Shown here in pieces: positions 15,875 through 24,267 of a stretch of 42,036 nt of DNA. Under the pieces are notes generated by a model that saw nothing but the letters and a program-made list of their open reading frames with translations, was not told the DNA's origin and did not search any database. Numbering within the stretch: the stretch's first letter is position 1; each line of letters starts with the position of its first letter. The DNA is from Planctomycetota bacterium. GTDB lineage: Bacteria > Planctomycetota > UBA1135 > GCA-002686595. The stretch lies in assembly GCA_016872715.1 (NCBI GenBank), contig VGZD01000021.1:1-42036 (forward strand), read 5' to 3'. Made by a program: the position numbers and the translations under genes.

Positions 15875-17338
15875 ATGCTCGGGCGAGTCGTGATCCTGCT
15901 GCGCGCGCGCCTCGCGGCGCAGGGCTCCGAGGCCGCTTTTCCCGCTGCGGCGATCCTGATGCAGGGCTTCGTGGCCGCTCTCGTGTGCGGACTGGTGCGC
16001 GGCGAGGTTGGGCCGTTCGCGTACGCGCTCGTCGCGCTCTCGACGAGCGCCGCGCTCGTCGCAATTCCGCTGCTCGGCGAGCTGTCGCGGCTGCTGTTCG
16101 CCGACGAGACCGGCGACTGGGTGCGAGCGCAGCCCGTGCGCGCGATCGAAGTGCACCTCGCGCGCACCGCGCACCTGTTGGTGGCGCTCGGCGTGCTGAG
16201 CCTCGGCGCGCTCGTGCCCGCGGCGGCGCTCGCGAAGGGCTTCGACACGATCGCGCGCATCGAGCTCGTGTTGCTCGGCCTCGGCCAGTCGCTCGCGCTC
16301 GCCGCCGCGCTGCTCGCCGTTCAGTCGCTGCTGCGGGGACGCGCGCAGGCGTTGCTCGTCGTCGTGCAGACCGCGCTCTTCCTCGGCGTCCTCGTCGGCG
16401 CCTCGATCGGCCTGCGGCTCGTGCCACAGATGCGCGCGTGGGAGTCGGCGACGAACATGGAGCACGCGCTCGCGTTTCCGCCGGCTTGGTTCGCCGCGCC
16501 CTTCTCGACCGGCGAGCTCCCGCGCCCGCTCGCGCTCGCCGCGCCCCTCGCCGTCGCACTCGCGATCCTGCTCCTGCTCGCCGTGCCGGCACCACAGGTG
16601 CGCCGCTTCGAGCACGGCGCGTCGCTCCTCGAGCGCCTGCTCGACCCGCTGCGACGCCTCGCCGCGCGCACGTGGGTGCACGGACGCGAGCGCGCGAGCT
16701 TCGAGTGGCTGTTCGAGGCTCTGCCGCGCGAGCGCGAGTTCGTGCTGCGCACCTATCCGCTGCTGGCCGTGCCCGCGGCGTTCCTGTGGATCAGCGCGAG
16801 CGGCGAGTCGCCGGCCGCGCAGCAGGGCTGGCTCGCGCTGTTGCTGTTCATCCCGGGCGCCTACGTGCCGCTGCTCGCGGCGCACGTGCCCGGCTCGGAC
16901 TCGCACCGCGCGCGCTGGATCCTCGACACCGCGCCGATCGAAGCGGCGGACGTTCGCAACGGCGCGATCAAGGCGCTCACGCTGCGCTTTCTCGTTCCGT
17001 TCTATGCGCTGCTCGTGCTGATCGGTTGCCTGCTCGGCGGCGCGGGGCTGATGCTGCGCCTCGCGTTGCCCGCGCTCGTCGCCGCCGTGCTCGTGCTGCG
17101 ACTCACGTGGCGTCGCTGCGTGACGCTGCCGCCGCTCTCGGTCGCACCCGACTCGATCCTCGTCAGCCAAGACTGGATCGGACTGCTCGCCACGGCGGCG
17201 GGTGCGCTGTCGCTCGTCGCGGTGCTCGCCGCGCGCGTCGTCACGGGTCCGCTGCAGGCGCTCGCCTTCGCCGTGCTCGCGCTCGCCCTCGAGCGAGCCT
17301 TCGACCGACGCGCGCGCGCCGCGCTCAGCCCGCGCTGA
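15875..17338 (+). CDS. Polytopic membrane protein, possible ABC-2-type permease
   Basis: This 487-residue protein has about 11-12 hydrophobic segments in two groups, separated by a charged region around residues 230-290. I see no catalytic motif. Its size, topology and position near the orphan ABC ATPase at 14036 make it a permease candidate, but two genes on the other strand lie between them. The ATG at 15875 was chosen because it starts just before the first amphipathic segment. Upstream in-frame ATGs at 15839 and 15851 lie inside the hydrolase gene or at its start. A TACTGT hexamer 7 bases before the ATG could drive a leaderless message. The 3' end overlaps the converging sulfatase by 14 bases. 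Confidence 0.75.
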   Translation: MLGRVVILLRARLAAQGSEAAFPAAAILMQGFVAALVCGLVRGEVGPFAYALVALSTSAALVAIPLLGELSRLLFADETGDWVRAQPVRAIEVHLARTAHLLVALGVLSLGALVPAAALAKGFDTIARIELVLLGLGQSLALAAALLAVQSLLRGRAQALLVVVQTALFLGVLVGASIGLRLVPQMRAWESATNMEHALAFPPAWFAAPFSTGELPRPLALAAPLAVALAILLLLAVPAPQVRRFEHGASLLERLLDPLRRLAARTWVHGRERASFEWLFEALPREREFVLRTYPLLAVPAAFLWISASGESPAAQQGWLALLLFIPGAYVPLLAAHVPGSDSHRARWILDTAPIEAADVRNGAIKALTLRFLVPFYALLVLIGCLLGGAGLMLRLALPALVAAVLVLRLTWRRCVTLPPLSVAPDSILVSQDWIGLLATAAGALSLVAVLAARVVTGPLQALAFAVLALALERAFDRRARAALSPR

Positions 17339-18728
17339 GCGGATCGCCGCTCGCGCGCATCCAGCGATCGAGCTCCGCGCGCAGGCGCGCGAGAACCGGC
17401 GCCTGCGCCGGATCCTCGGCGAGGTCCCGCAGCTCCCACGGATCCGTCTCGAGATCGTAGAGCTCCTCCGGCGGGCGCTGCATGAGCTTCTGCATGCGTT
17501 GGCGCAGCGCGACGTCGGTGCGCGCGGCCCTGATCCACGACTTCCACGTCATGCTGAACTCCAGCACGTTGTTGGCGAAGTCCTCGGCCGCGGGATAGTT
17601 GCGGATGTACTTGTAGCGCCCGTCGCGGATCGAGCGCGAGGGGTTGGGCTTGCCCGAGAGATGCTCGGTGTGCTCGCCGACGAAGAACTCGCGCACGCTC
17701 GCCGTCTCGCCGCGCAACAGCGGCAGGAGCGAGCGGCCATCGAGCGGTTGCGGCGCCGAGAGCGCGAACGCGTCGAGCGCCGTCGGCAGGAGATCGATCA
17801 GGCTCACCAGCGCGCGAGAGGTCGTGCCCGGCGCGATCACGCCGGGCCAGCGCGCGAGGAACGGCACGTTGATGCCCTGCTCGTAGAGCGTCGTCTTCGC
17901 GAACGGAAACGACTGACCGTTGTCGCTCGTCATCACGAGCAGCGTGTCCTGCGCGATGCCGGACTCGTCGAGCACGGCGAGCACGCTCCCGACCGTGCGG
18001 TCGAGGCGCCACACGAAGTCGTGGTACTGCGCGAGCTCGGCGCGCGTCTCGGGCGTGTCCGCGAACTTGGGCGGGATCGACTGCGCCGCGGGATCGTGCG
18101 GAACCGGCGTGGCCGGATCGTCGTCGTGCAAGGGCTCGCGGAACGGACGGTGCGGGTCCTTCAGGTTGATCACCAGCGCCATCCGACGCCCCGCGAATCC
18201 AGCGATCATCTCGCGCAGCGCCAGCGCTATTTCGTCGCCCGCGCGCGCGTCGCCGACCCGCTTGGGGGCGACCCATTTCTCGAAGCGGAACTTCGAGAGC
18301 GGCTTGACGTTGAGCTTGCCGATCATGCCCGTGGCGCACGTCTCGGGCTCGAGCAGCTCGCACCACGTCGCCACGTCGTCGCGCACCGGCACGAAGCCGA
18401 TCGCGCCGTTGCGATGCGGGTACAGGCCCGTGTACAGCGCGGAACGCGAGGGCTTGCACACGCCGACCACCGCGTAGCCGCAGTCGAAGCGCGCGCCTGA
18501 GGCCGCGAGCGCGTCGAGGTTGGGCGTGTGGCAATCGACGTTGCCGTAGCAGCCCATGTCGGTCCGCGACTGGTCGTCGGAGACGAGGATCACGATGTGC
18601 TTGGGCACGCGCGGCGCCGCGGGAGTGGGCGAGACGACCGTCTCCGCCTGCTGGCACGCGACGCCGGCGACGATCGGCGTGACGGCGGCGGCGGCGAGCA
18701 GGTCGCGGCGAGAGATCGGCGGAGTCAT
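17325..18728 (-). CDS. Sulfatase, heparan N-sulfatase-like, Tat-type leader
   Basis: This 467-residue sulfatase begins with ISRRDLLAAAAV, a twin-arginine-like leader, so it is probably exported folded. Metal ligands Asp51-Asp52 are in LVSDDQSRTD. The modification motif CKPSR is at 91-95, with Cys91 the predicted formylglycine. Further blocks are INLKDPHRPF and MTSDNGQSFPFAKTTLYEQG, which resemble N-sulfoglucosamine sulfohydrolases more than arylsulfatase A, and GKLN replaces GKWH. The ATG at 18728 overlaps the stop of the upstream sulfatase (ATGA), so the pair is coupled. The 3' end overlaps the membrane-protein gene by 14 bases. The substrate assignment is by family resemblance only. Confidence 0.92.
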   Translation of the reverse strand: MTPPISRRDLLAAAAVTPIVAGVACQQAETVVSPTPAAPRVPKHIVILVSDDQSRTDMGCYGNVDCHTPNLDALAASGARFDCGYAVVGVCKPSRSALYTGLYPHRNGAIGFVPVRDDVATWCELLEPETCATGMIGKLNVKPLSKFRFEKWVAPKRVGDARAGDEIALALREMIAGFAGRRMALVINLKDPHRPFREPLHDDDPATPVPHDPAAQSIPPKFADTPETRAELAQYHDFVWRLDRTVGSVLAVLDESGIAQDTLLVMTSDNGQSFPFAKTTLYEQGINVPFLARWPGVIAPGTTSRALVSLIDLLPTALDAFALSAPQPLDGRSLLPLLRGETASVREFFVGEHTEHLSGKPNPSRSIRDGRYKYIRNYPAAEDFANNVLEFSMTWKSWIRAARTDVALRQRMQKLMQRPPEELYDLETDPWELRDLAEDPAQAPVLARLRAELDRWMRASGDPLSAG

Positions 18729-20113
18729 GCGTCGAAATCCTCGAGTCCGGGGTCGCCGTTGCGCTCCATCCACTCGCGCAGTCGGCCCTTGAGCGCCGCG
18801 AGTGTCGCCGCGTGCGCGCTCTCCGACGCGAGGTTGAGCAGCTCGTCGGGATCGCTCGCGAGGTCGTAGAGTTCGTCCGCGGCGCGGTAGAGATAGGCCT
18901 TCATGCGCGCGGCGATGCGCGCGTCCGTGCGCGCGGCCTGCTTGCCGGACTCCCACGTCTCGGAGTGGCCGACGACGTTGCTCACCGTCGCGATGTCGGG
19001 CCCGAGGTTGCGTATGTACTTGAAGCGCGCGGTGTGCAGCGCTCGCGCGGGCCGCGCCTGCTCGCGGTTGTTCTCGGTCTGCATCGTCACGAACGAGTCG
19101 CGGCCGAGCGCGCGACCTTCGAAGAGCACCGGCGCGAGCGAGCGGCCGTCGAGCGCGGGCCGCGGCGCGCCGACGAGCTCGAGCGCGGTGGGCAGAACGT
19201 CGAGCAGCGACACGATCTCCGCGCGCTCGCCGGGCTGCACGCCCGGTCCAGCACACACGAGCGGCATGCGCACGCCGGGCTCGTACAGCGTCGACTTCGC
19301 GAACGGGAACGAGGCGCCGTTGTCGGCGCTGACGATGACGAGCGTGTCGCGATCACGCCCCGAGCGCGCGAGCTCCTCGAGCGCGAGCGCCACCGTGCGA
19401 TCGAGGCGCGCGATGCAGTCGAGGTGGCGTGCGTATTCGCGCCGCGTGCCGTCGGTGTCCCACAGCGAGAGGGGCAGGCGCACGCGCGAGGGATCGCTCA
19501 CGCGCGGCGTGTCGTCCTCGTCGAAGGGGCGGTGCGGATCGGAGAGCCCGATCACGGCCGCGAACGGCCGGTCGTGCGCGCGCTCGAGCACGTCGCGCAC
19601 CTGTCCGGCCCACATCGCCGGATCGCGGCGCCCGGGCAGATCGACCGACTTGAGCAGGTGATCGAAGGGGAACTTCGCGATCGGATCGACGTCGAGCTTG
19701 CCGACCATCGCCGTGAACACGCCGCGCGCTCGCAGGAGCTCGGGCCACGTCGCGACGTCCTCGCGGATCGGGCCGAAGCCCATGGCGCCGTGGCGATGCG
19801 GATAGAGGCCGGTGTAGAGGCTCGAGCGCGAGGGCTGGCACACGCCGACGGCGGTGTAGGCCTGCGTGAAGCGCGCTCCACGGCTCGCGAGCGCGTCGAT
19901 CGTCGGCGTGCGCGCGTCCGCGCAGCCGTAGCAGCCCAGCTCGCGCGCGCTCAGGTCGTCGGCGAGCAGCACCAGCACGCTCGTCGGACGCTGCCCGCGC
20001 GGCGCGAGGTCGCGGCGCGGCGCGCTGCAGGCGGCGCCGATGCCGAGCGCGGCCGCGCCGCCGAGCAGCTCGCGACGATCCAGACCGTCCGTGCGCGGGA
20101 CCATGGCGCCCAT
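18725..20113 (-). CDS. Sulfatase, paralogue of the downstream gene
   Basis: A second sulfatase of about 462 residues is clearly related to its downstream neighbour; GLYPHR, DVATW and DPHRPF blocks recur in the same order. Asp52-Asp53 and the motif CQPSR (92-96, Cys92) are intact, as is SADNGASFPFAKSTLYEPG. The leader has LDRRELLGGAAALGIGAAC, a twin-arginine-like start with Cys29 as a possible lipoprotein cysteine. The ATG at 20113 was preferred because GGTGGA lies 8-13 bases upstream; ATG codons at 20104 and 20140 are alternatives. The cysteine suggests membrane anchoring, whereas the paralogue looks soluble. Confidence 0.9.
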   Translation of the reverse strand: MGAMVPRTDGLDRRELLGGAAALGIGAACSAPRRDLAPRGQRPTSVLVLLADDLSARELGCYGCADARTPTIDALASRGARFTQAYTAVGVCQPSRSSLYTGLYPHRHGAMGFGPIREDVATWPELLRARGVFTAMVGKLDVDPIAKFPFDHLLKSVDLPGRRDPAMWAGQVRDVLERAHDRPFAAVIGLSDPHRPFDEDDTPRVSDPSRVRLPLSLWDTDGTRREYARHLDCIARLDRTVALALEELARSGRDRDTLVIVSADNGASFPFAKSTLYEPGVRMPLVCAGPGVQPGERAEIVSLLDVLPTALELVGAPRPALDGRSLAPVLFEGRALGRDSFVTMQTENNREQARPARALHTARFKYIRNLGPDIATVSNVVGHSETWESGKQAARTDARIAARMKAYLYRAADELYDLASDPDELLNLASESAHAATLAALKGRLREWMERNGDPGLEDFDA

Positions 20114-20143
20114 TGTGGGCTTTCCACCGCGCGGCGCCATGGC

Positions 20144-20159
20144 GAGCCCGAGCGGGCTC
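20144..20159 (-). terminator. Hairpin at the end of the pseudouridine synthase gene
   Basis: gagccc-gagc-gggctc forms a 6-bp perfect stem with a 4-base loop, overlapping the last base of the rluA-type stop and preceding the sulfatase start. No T-run follows. It could be an attenuator between the two genes. Confidence is low because short GC palindromes are frequent here. Confidence 0.25.
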
Positions 20160-21222
20160 AGCGCGTGGCGAGAAACTCGGCGAGGTCGCGCGCCAGCGGG
20201 CTCTCGACCACGACCGGTTCCCCCGTGCCCGGGTGCGCGAACGTGAGCCGGTGGTGATGCAGGGCCTGTCGCGGCAGCTCGAGCACCTCGAGATCCTCGG
20301 GGGTGAGCTCGCCGTCGTTGTACTTCTGGAAGTAGTGCTCGCCGTAGCCGTAGAGCTTGTCGCCGACGAGCGGATGCCCGATCGACTCCAGATGGACGCG
20401 GATCTGGTGCTGGCGACCGGTGAACAGGCGGCAGTGCACGAGCGAGCAGCCGCGGCGGCGCTCGAGCACCTTCCAGTCCGTGCGCGCCTCGTCGCCGTCG
20501 GGACGACAGGCCATCTTGAGGCCGATCGAGCTGCCGCGCGCCGAACCGATCGGGTCGTCGATCGTGCCGTAGTCCTGCGTCGGCGCCCCGCGCACGATCG
20601 CCAAGTACTCCTTGCCGATCTCGTGGTGCTCGAACTGCCGACGCAGCTCGGCGTGCGCCTCGGGGTGCATGCCGACGAGCACGATGCCGCTGGTTTCGCG
20701 GTCGATGCGGTGCGCGAGCCGCGGGCGAGCCTCGCGCTCGAGCTCCTCGGCGCGGTAGCGCGCGTGGACGCGCTGGATGAGCGTGTCGGCGAGGTGCCGG
20801 CCGCTGGGGTGCACGCTCAGCATCGGCGGCTTGTCGACCGCGAGCACGTCGCCGTCTTCGCGCAGCACCACGAGGTCGTTGTCGACCACCAACGTGAGGT
20901 CGACGCGCAGCTCCTCGGGCACGATCACGAGCACGCGCGTGCGGTCGCGCAGCCGTCGGCCGGGCCGCTTTTCCACCACCAGCTCGCCGGTGCCGTTGGG
21001 GCGATCGGGCGAGGTCGCGTCCACGTAGACGTAGCCGTCCTTGATCAGTTCCTGAATCGAAGTGCGCGAACGCCAGTGCATGTGCAGCCCGAGGAAACGA
21101 TCGAGGCGCAGCTCCACTTCCTCCGGCCGCAGCTGCAGATCGCTGGCCCGCACGAGCAGCTCGACTTGCTCGAGCGGCTTCGACAGGTCACGGTCCTTCT
21201 TGAGCAGTCTGAGCTTCGACAT
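20158..21222 (-). CDS. RluA-family pseudouridine synthase
   Basis: This 354-residue enzyme isomerises uridine to pseudouridine in RNA, probably rRNA. The N-terminal half has an S4-like RNA-binding region (LRLDRFLGLHMHW to VVEKRPGRRL, about residues 38-90). The catalytic signature AHRIDRETSG, with its aspartate near residue 172, is typical of RluA/RluC/RluD, and the later RQHQIRVHLESIGHPLVGD is the family's C-terminal block. Which uridine is modified cannot be told. The ATG at 21222 was chosen because the longer in-frame start at 21270 lies inside a strong hairpin. The gene lies downstream of rpsU on the same strand. Confidence 0.92.
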   Translation of the reverse strand: MSKLRLLKKDRDLSKPLEQVELLVRASDLQLRPEEVELRLDRFLGLHMHWRSRTSIQELIKDGYVYVDATSPDRPNGTGELVVEKRPGRRLRDRTRVLVIVPEELRVDLTLVVDNDLVVLREDGDVLAVDKPPMLSVHPSGRHLADTLIQRVHARYRAEELEREARPRLAHRIDRETSGIVLVGMHPEAHAELRRQFEHHEIGKEYLAIVRGAPTQDYGTIDDPIGSARGSSIGLKMACRPDGDEARTDWKVLERRRGCSLVHCRLFTGRQHQIRVHLESIGHPLVGDKLYGYGEHYFQKYNDGELTPEDLEVLELPRQALHHHRLTFAHPGTGEPVVVESPLARDLAEFLATR

Positions 21223-21245
21223 CGCGCACCGGTCTGGACATGAGA

Positions 21246-21283
21246 CCACGTCGCCGCGGTGCGTGGGCACCGCGGCGACGTGG
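21246..21283 (-). terminator. Perfect 17-bp hairpin after rpsU
   Basis: Arms at 21246-21262 and 21267-21283 are exact reverse complements over 17 bp, with a 4-base loop. The hairpin lies 35 bases after the rpsU stop and 23 bases before the pseudouridine synthase start. After the stem the minus strand reads TCTCAT, a weak U-rich tail. It most likely terminates or attenuates the rpsU transcript, or protects its 3' end. Confidence 0.6.
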
Positions 21284-21318
21284 AGATTGGAACCGACGCC
21301 CGACAGGGCGCCGCGCGC

Positions 21319-21609
21319 TCAACCGCGGCCGGGGCCGCCCGAGCGAGGGCCACCCGAGCGGGGGCCGCCGAACATCTTGCGCTTCGGGGGCGGGCGGTGA
21401 CCCATGATGAGGTCGCGCGCCTGACGGCTCGCGCGCTGGATCGTGCGCAGGCGCTCGCGGCGCTCGCGGCGCAGCTTGTCCGAGCGCTTCTCGTGCCAAG
21501 TCTTCGCCTTCGCAAGGCGGAACACGCCGCTGTAGTTGCACTGGCGCTTGAAGCGGCGCAGGGCGGCTTCGAGGGACTCGTTTTGTCGGACCAGGACCTT
21601 GATCGTCAA
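21319..21609 (-). CDS. rpsU: Small ribosomal subunit protein bS21 with Gly-rich tail
   Basis: bS21 (96 residues) binds near the anti-Shine-Dalgarno end of 16S rRNA and helps initiation. The core IKVLVRQNESLEAALRRFKR and the basic middle KRSDKLRRERRERLR are diagnostic. Compared with the usual 60-70 residues, it has an extension from about residue 64, ending in two GGPRS units and GGPGRG. The start is TTG at 21609, giving a family-like MTIKV N-terminus; no ATG fits. AAGG sits about 10 bases upstream, directly after a small hairpin. A downstream 17-bp hairpin separates it from the pseudouridine synthase. Confidence 0.93.
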   Translation of the reverse strand: MTIKVLVRQNESLEAALRRFKRQCNYSGVFRLAKAKTWHEKRSDKLRRERRERLRTIQRASRQARDLIMGHRPPPKRKMFGGPRSGGPRSGGPGRG

Positions 21610-21964
21610 GCGAACTCTGCCTTGGAGCCTAGGGCTCCGTCGAATGGTGGGCGGAAGAGCATACCGGCGCCCGTCGGCGGCGGGAAGGGGGTCGCCGCCG
21701 AGGGGGCGCCCGGCCCGCGCGGGCAGTCGCGGGCGCATTGCGAACGAGCCCGCAAACCTAGCTTGGACATGGACTTAGGCGTTGGTGTCAGGCCTCGCCG
21801 CGCGGCGGGTGAACGGGTCGACCGGCGCGCTTGCGAGCGCCGCCTGCCCCCTCACGCCGGACAGCTCGCTCGCGGCCCCGCGCGCACCGCGCGCCGCCGC
21901 GCCGGGCGATCGAGCGCCTTGCCCCACGCTCCCCGCCCTATCCTGCTCGCGGCCGAGGCACCTC
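21610..21964. other. Divergent intergenic region between rpsU and the RecD2 gene
   Basis: This stretch of 355 bases holds no ORF I can support; the in-frame extension of the helicase (from 21782) is Ala/Pro/Arg-rich and unlike the family. A hairpin ggagcc-tag-ggctcc at 21624-21638 lies in the rpsU leader, just before its AAGG. The AT-richer pocket near 21738-21785 is the likeliest site for promoters in both directions, but no clear -35/-10 pair was found. Confidence 0.4.
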
Positions 21965-24214
21965 GTGAGCGCGGAACAGGACGACGGATCGGGCGACGCG
22001 GCCAAGGCCGCCGCCTCCTCGCTGCAAGGCGAGGTCGAGGTCGTCACCTTCCACAACCCCGACACGCACTACACCGTGCTGCGCATCGCGCCGGAGGAAG
22101 GCTTCGACGACCCGCAAGCCCAGACCCTGTGGCGCTCGCTGCGCGTGACGGCGGTGGGCTCGATGGACCGGCCGAGCGCGGGCCAGCGCCTGCGCTTTCG
22201 CGGCCAGTGGACCAGCCATCGCTCCCACGGACGACAGTTTTGCTTCGAGAGCTGCGAGCCGCTGCCGCCGCTCGGCGTGGAGGGCGCCGTGCGCTACCTC
22301 GCGTCGGAGGCCTTCGAGGGCATCGGCGAGACGCTCGCGCGCCGCATCGTCGAGAAGCTCGGCGCGAACGCCATCGAAGTAATCCATCGCGAGCCGCAGA
22401 AGCTCACCGGCGTGGTCGGACTGCGCGGGCCGGTGCGCGAGGCGCTCGTGAGCGCGGTCAAGGCCGAGTTCGCTCGTCACAAGCTGAACGCGTTCCTGCG
22501 CGGCGTCGGGCTCGGGCCGCGCCAGTCCTCGGCGGTGCTGCGCAAGCTCGGCGCCGAGGCGGAGGAGCTCGTGCGCGCGAACCCGTATCGACTCGCGGGC
22601 AGCGTGAGCGGCATCGGCTTCACGATCGCCGACCGCATCGCGCGGGAGCTCGGCTTCGCGCTCGACGGACCAGAGCGCACGCGCGCGGCGCTGCTCCACG
22701 CCCTGCGCACGGCGGCCGAGGACGGCCACACGCTGCTCGGCGAGCGCCGCCTGCGCGAGAACGCGCGCGACCTCGTGCAACTCGAGATCGACGACGAGCG
22801 CTTCGAGCGCGCGCTCGGCGAGCTCGTCGCGAACGACGAGCTCGTGCTCGACGGCGAGGCGGCGCCGGGCGAGCGCGCGGCGTACCTGCCGCACCTCGCC
22901 GCGAGCGAGCGCGGGCTGGCGCACAACGTGCTGCGCCGAATCGAAGCCGCACAGGCGCCGGCGCTCGCGGGCGAGGTCGAACTCGCGCGCTTGGAGCGCC
23001 ACAGCGGCTTCGAGCTCGATCCCGACCAGCGCCGCGCGGTGCTCGGACTGCTCGCCACGGGGCTGGGCCTGCTCACCGGCGGTCCGGGCGTCGGCAAGAC
23101 GACGATCGTGCGCAGCGTCGTCGCGCTGGCCGAAGCGGCCGGAGCACGCGTGCTGCTCGCGTCCCCCACCGGACGCGCGGCCAAGCGCATGTCGGAAGCG
23201 ACCGGACGGCAGGCCTCGACCGTGCATCGTCTCCTGCACTACGACCCCGAGACCGGCGGCTTCGCGCACGACGCGAAGAACCCGCTGAAGTGCGACCTGC
23301 TCGTGATCGACGAGATGTCGATGCTCGACGTCGTGCTCGCACACCACCTGTTCAAGGCGCTCGCGCCTCTCACGCGCGTCGTGCTCGTCGGCGACCCTGA
23401 CCAGCTGCCCTCCGTCGCGCCCGGCAACGTGCTCGTCGACCTGATCGCGTCGCGCCGCGTGCCCACGTTCCGGCTGACGCAGATCCACCGCCAAGGCCGC
23501 GGCAGCCTGATCGTGGCCAACGCTCACCGCATCCTCGCGGGCGAGATGCCGCAGCTCCCCGAACGCGGCGAGCGCGCCGCGGACTTCTACTTCTTTCCCG
23601 CCGAGGACCCGCGGCGCTGCGCCGATCGCGTCGTCGAAGTCGTGACCGAGCGCATCCCGCGCAGCTTCGGCTTCGATTGGTCTTCGAGCGTTCAGGTGCT
23701 CGCTCCCATGTACAAGGGCGAGTGCGGCGTCGACGCGCTCAACGAACGCCTGCGCGCGGCGCTCGGCGCGAACGTCGAGGAGTTCCGCCTCGGCAGTCGT
23801 GCTTGGCGCATCGGCGATCGCGTGATCCAGACGCGCAACGACTACGACAAAGAAGTCTTCAACGGCGACATGGGCCGCATCGTCGCGGTCGACGAGGACG
23901 GCGTGAGCGTGAAGTTCCCCGAGAAGCAGGTGCTCTACGAGCCCGACGGGCTCTCGGACCTGCAGAGCGCTTTTGCGATCACCGTGCACCGCTCGCAGGG
24001 CAGCGAGTACGACGTGGTCGTGATTCCGCTGGTTTCCCAGCACTTCCTGATGCTGCAGCGCAACCTGCTGTACACGGCGGTGACGCGCGCCAAGAAGCTG
24101 CTCGTGCTGGTGGGCTCCGAGCGCGCGCTCGCGATGGCGATCGACAACGCCGAGCCGAGCGCGCGCGTCTCGGGCCTCGCGCGACGACTGACACAGGCCG
24201 CGTCGGCGAGCTGA
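21965..24214 (+). CDS. recD2: RecD2-like ATP-dependent 5'-3' DNA helicase
   Basis: This 749-residue protein is a superfamily 1B helicase of the RecD2 type, acting in DNA repair without RecBC. The N-terminal domain (about 1-330) includes the EVVTFHNPDTHYTVLRI start and helix-hairpin-helix-like segments. Walker A GGPGVGKTT is near 373-381, DEMSMLD near 447, then VLVGDPDQLPSVAPGNVL, LTQIHRQ, and the C-terminal ITVHRSQGSEYDVVVIPL and LLYTAVTRAKK. The GTG at 21965 was chosen: GAGG lies 6 bases upstream and the length matches the family. It is transcribed away from rpsU and followed by a small ORF on the same strand. Confidence 0.94.
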   Translation: MSAEQDDGSGDAAKAAASSLQGEVEVVTFHNPDTHYTVLRIAPEEGFDDPQAQTLWRSLRVTAVGSMDRPSAGQRLRFRGQWTSHRSHGRQFCFESCEPLPPLGVEGAVRYLASEAFEGIGETLARRIVEKLGANAIEVIHREPQKLTGVVGLRGPVREALVSAVKAEFARHKLNAFLRGVGLGPRQSSAVLRKLGAEAEELVRANPYRLAGSVSGIGFTIADRIARELGFALDGPERTRAALLHALRTAAEDGHTLLGERRLRENARDLVQLEIDDERFERALGELVANDELVLDGEAAPGERAAYLPHLAASERGLAHNVLRRIEAAQAPALAGEVELARLERHSGFELDPDQRRAVLGLLATGLGLLTGGPGVGKTTIVRSVVALAEAAGARVLLASPTGRAAKRMSEATGRQASTVHRLLHYDPETGGFAHDAKNPLKCDLLVIDEMSMLDVVLAHHLFKALAPLTRVVLVGDPDQLPSVAPGNVLVDLIASRRVPTFRLTQIHRQGRGSLIVANAHRILAGEMPQLPERGERAADFYFFPAEDPRRCADRVVEVVTERIPRSFGFDWSSSVQVLAPMYKGECGVDALNERLRAALGANVEEFRLGSRAWRIGDRVIQTRNDYDKEVFNGDMGRIVAVDEDGVSVKFPEKQVLYEPDGLSDLQSAFAITVHRSQGSEYDVVVIPLVSQHFLMLQRNLLYTAVTRAKKLLVLVGSERALAMAIDNAEPSARVSGLARRLTQAASAS

Positions 24215-24267
24215 CGCGGCGCGGCGTTGCTAGGCTGGATCTCGGTCCAAGAACGGAGTTCGCCGCC

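Noticed and set aside
21223-21270. Longer start for the pseudouridine synthase at 21270
   Set aside because: The extension lies partly within a perfect 17-bp hairpin and adds non-family residues.
21782-21964. N-terminal extension of RecD2 from an upstream start
   Set aside because: The extra residues are Ala/Pro/Arg-rich and unlike the family, whereas GTG at 21965 has GAGG at good spacing.
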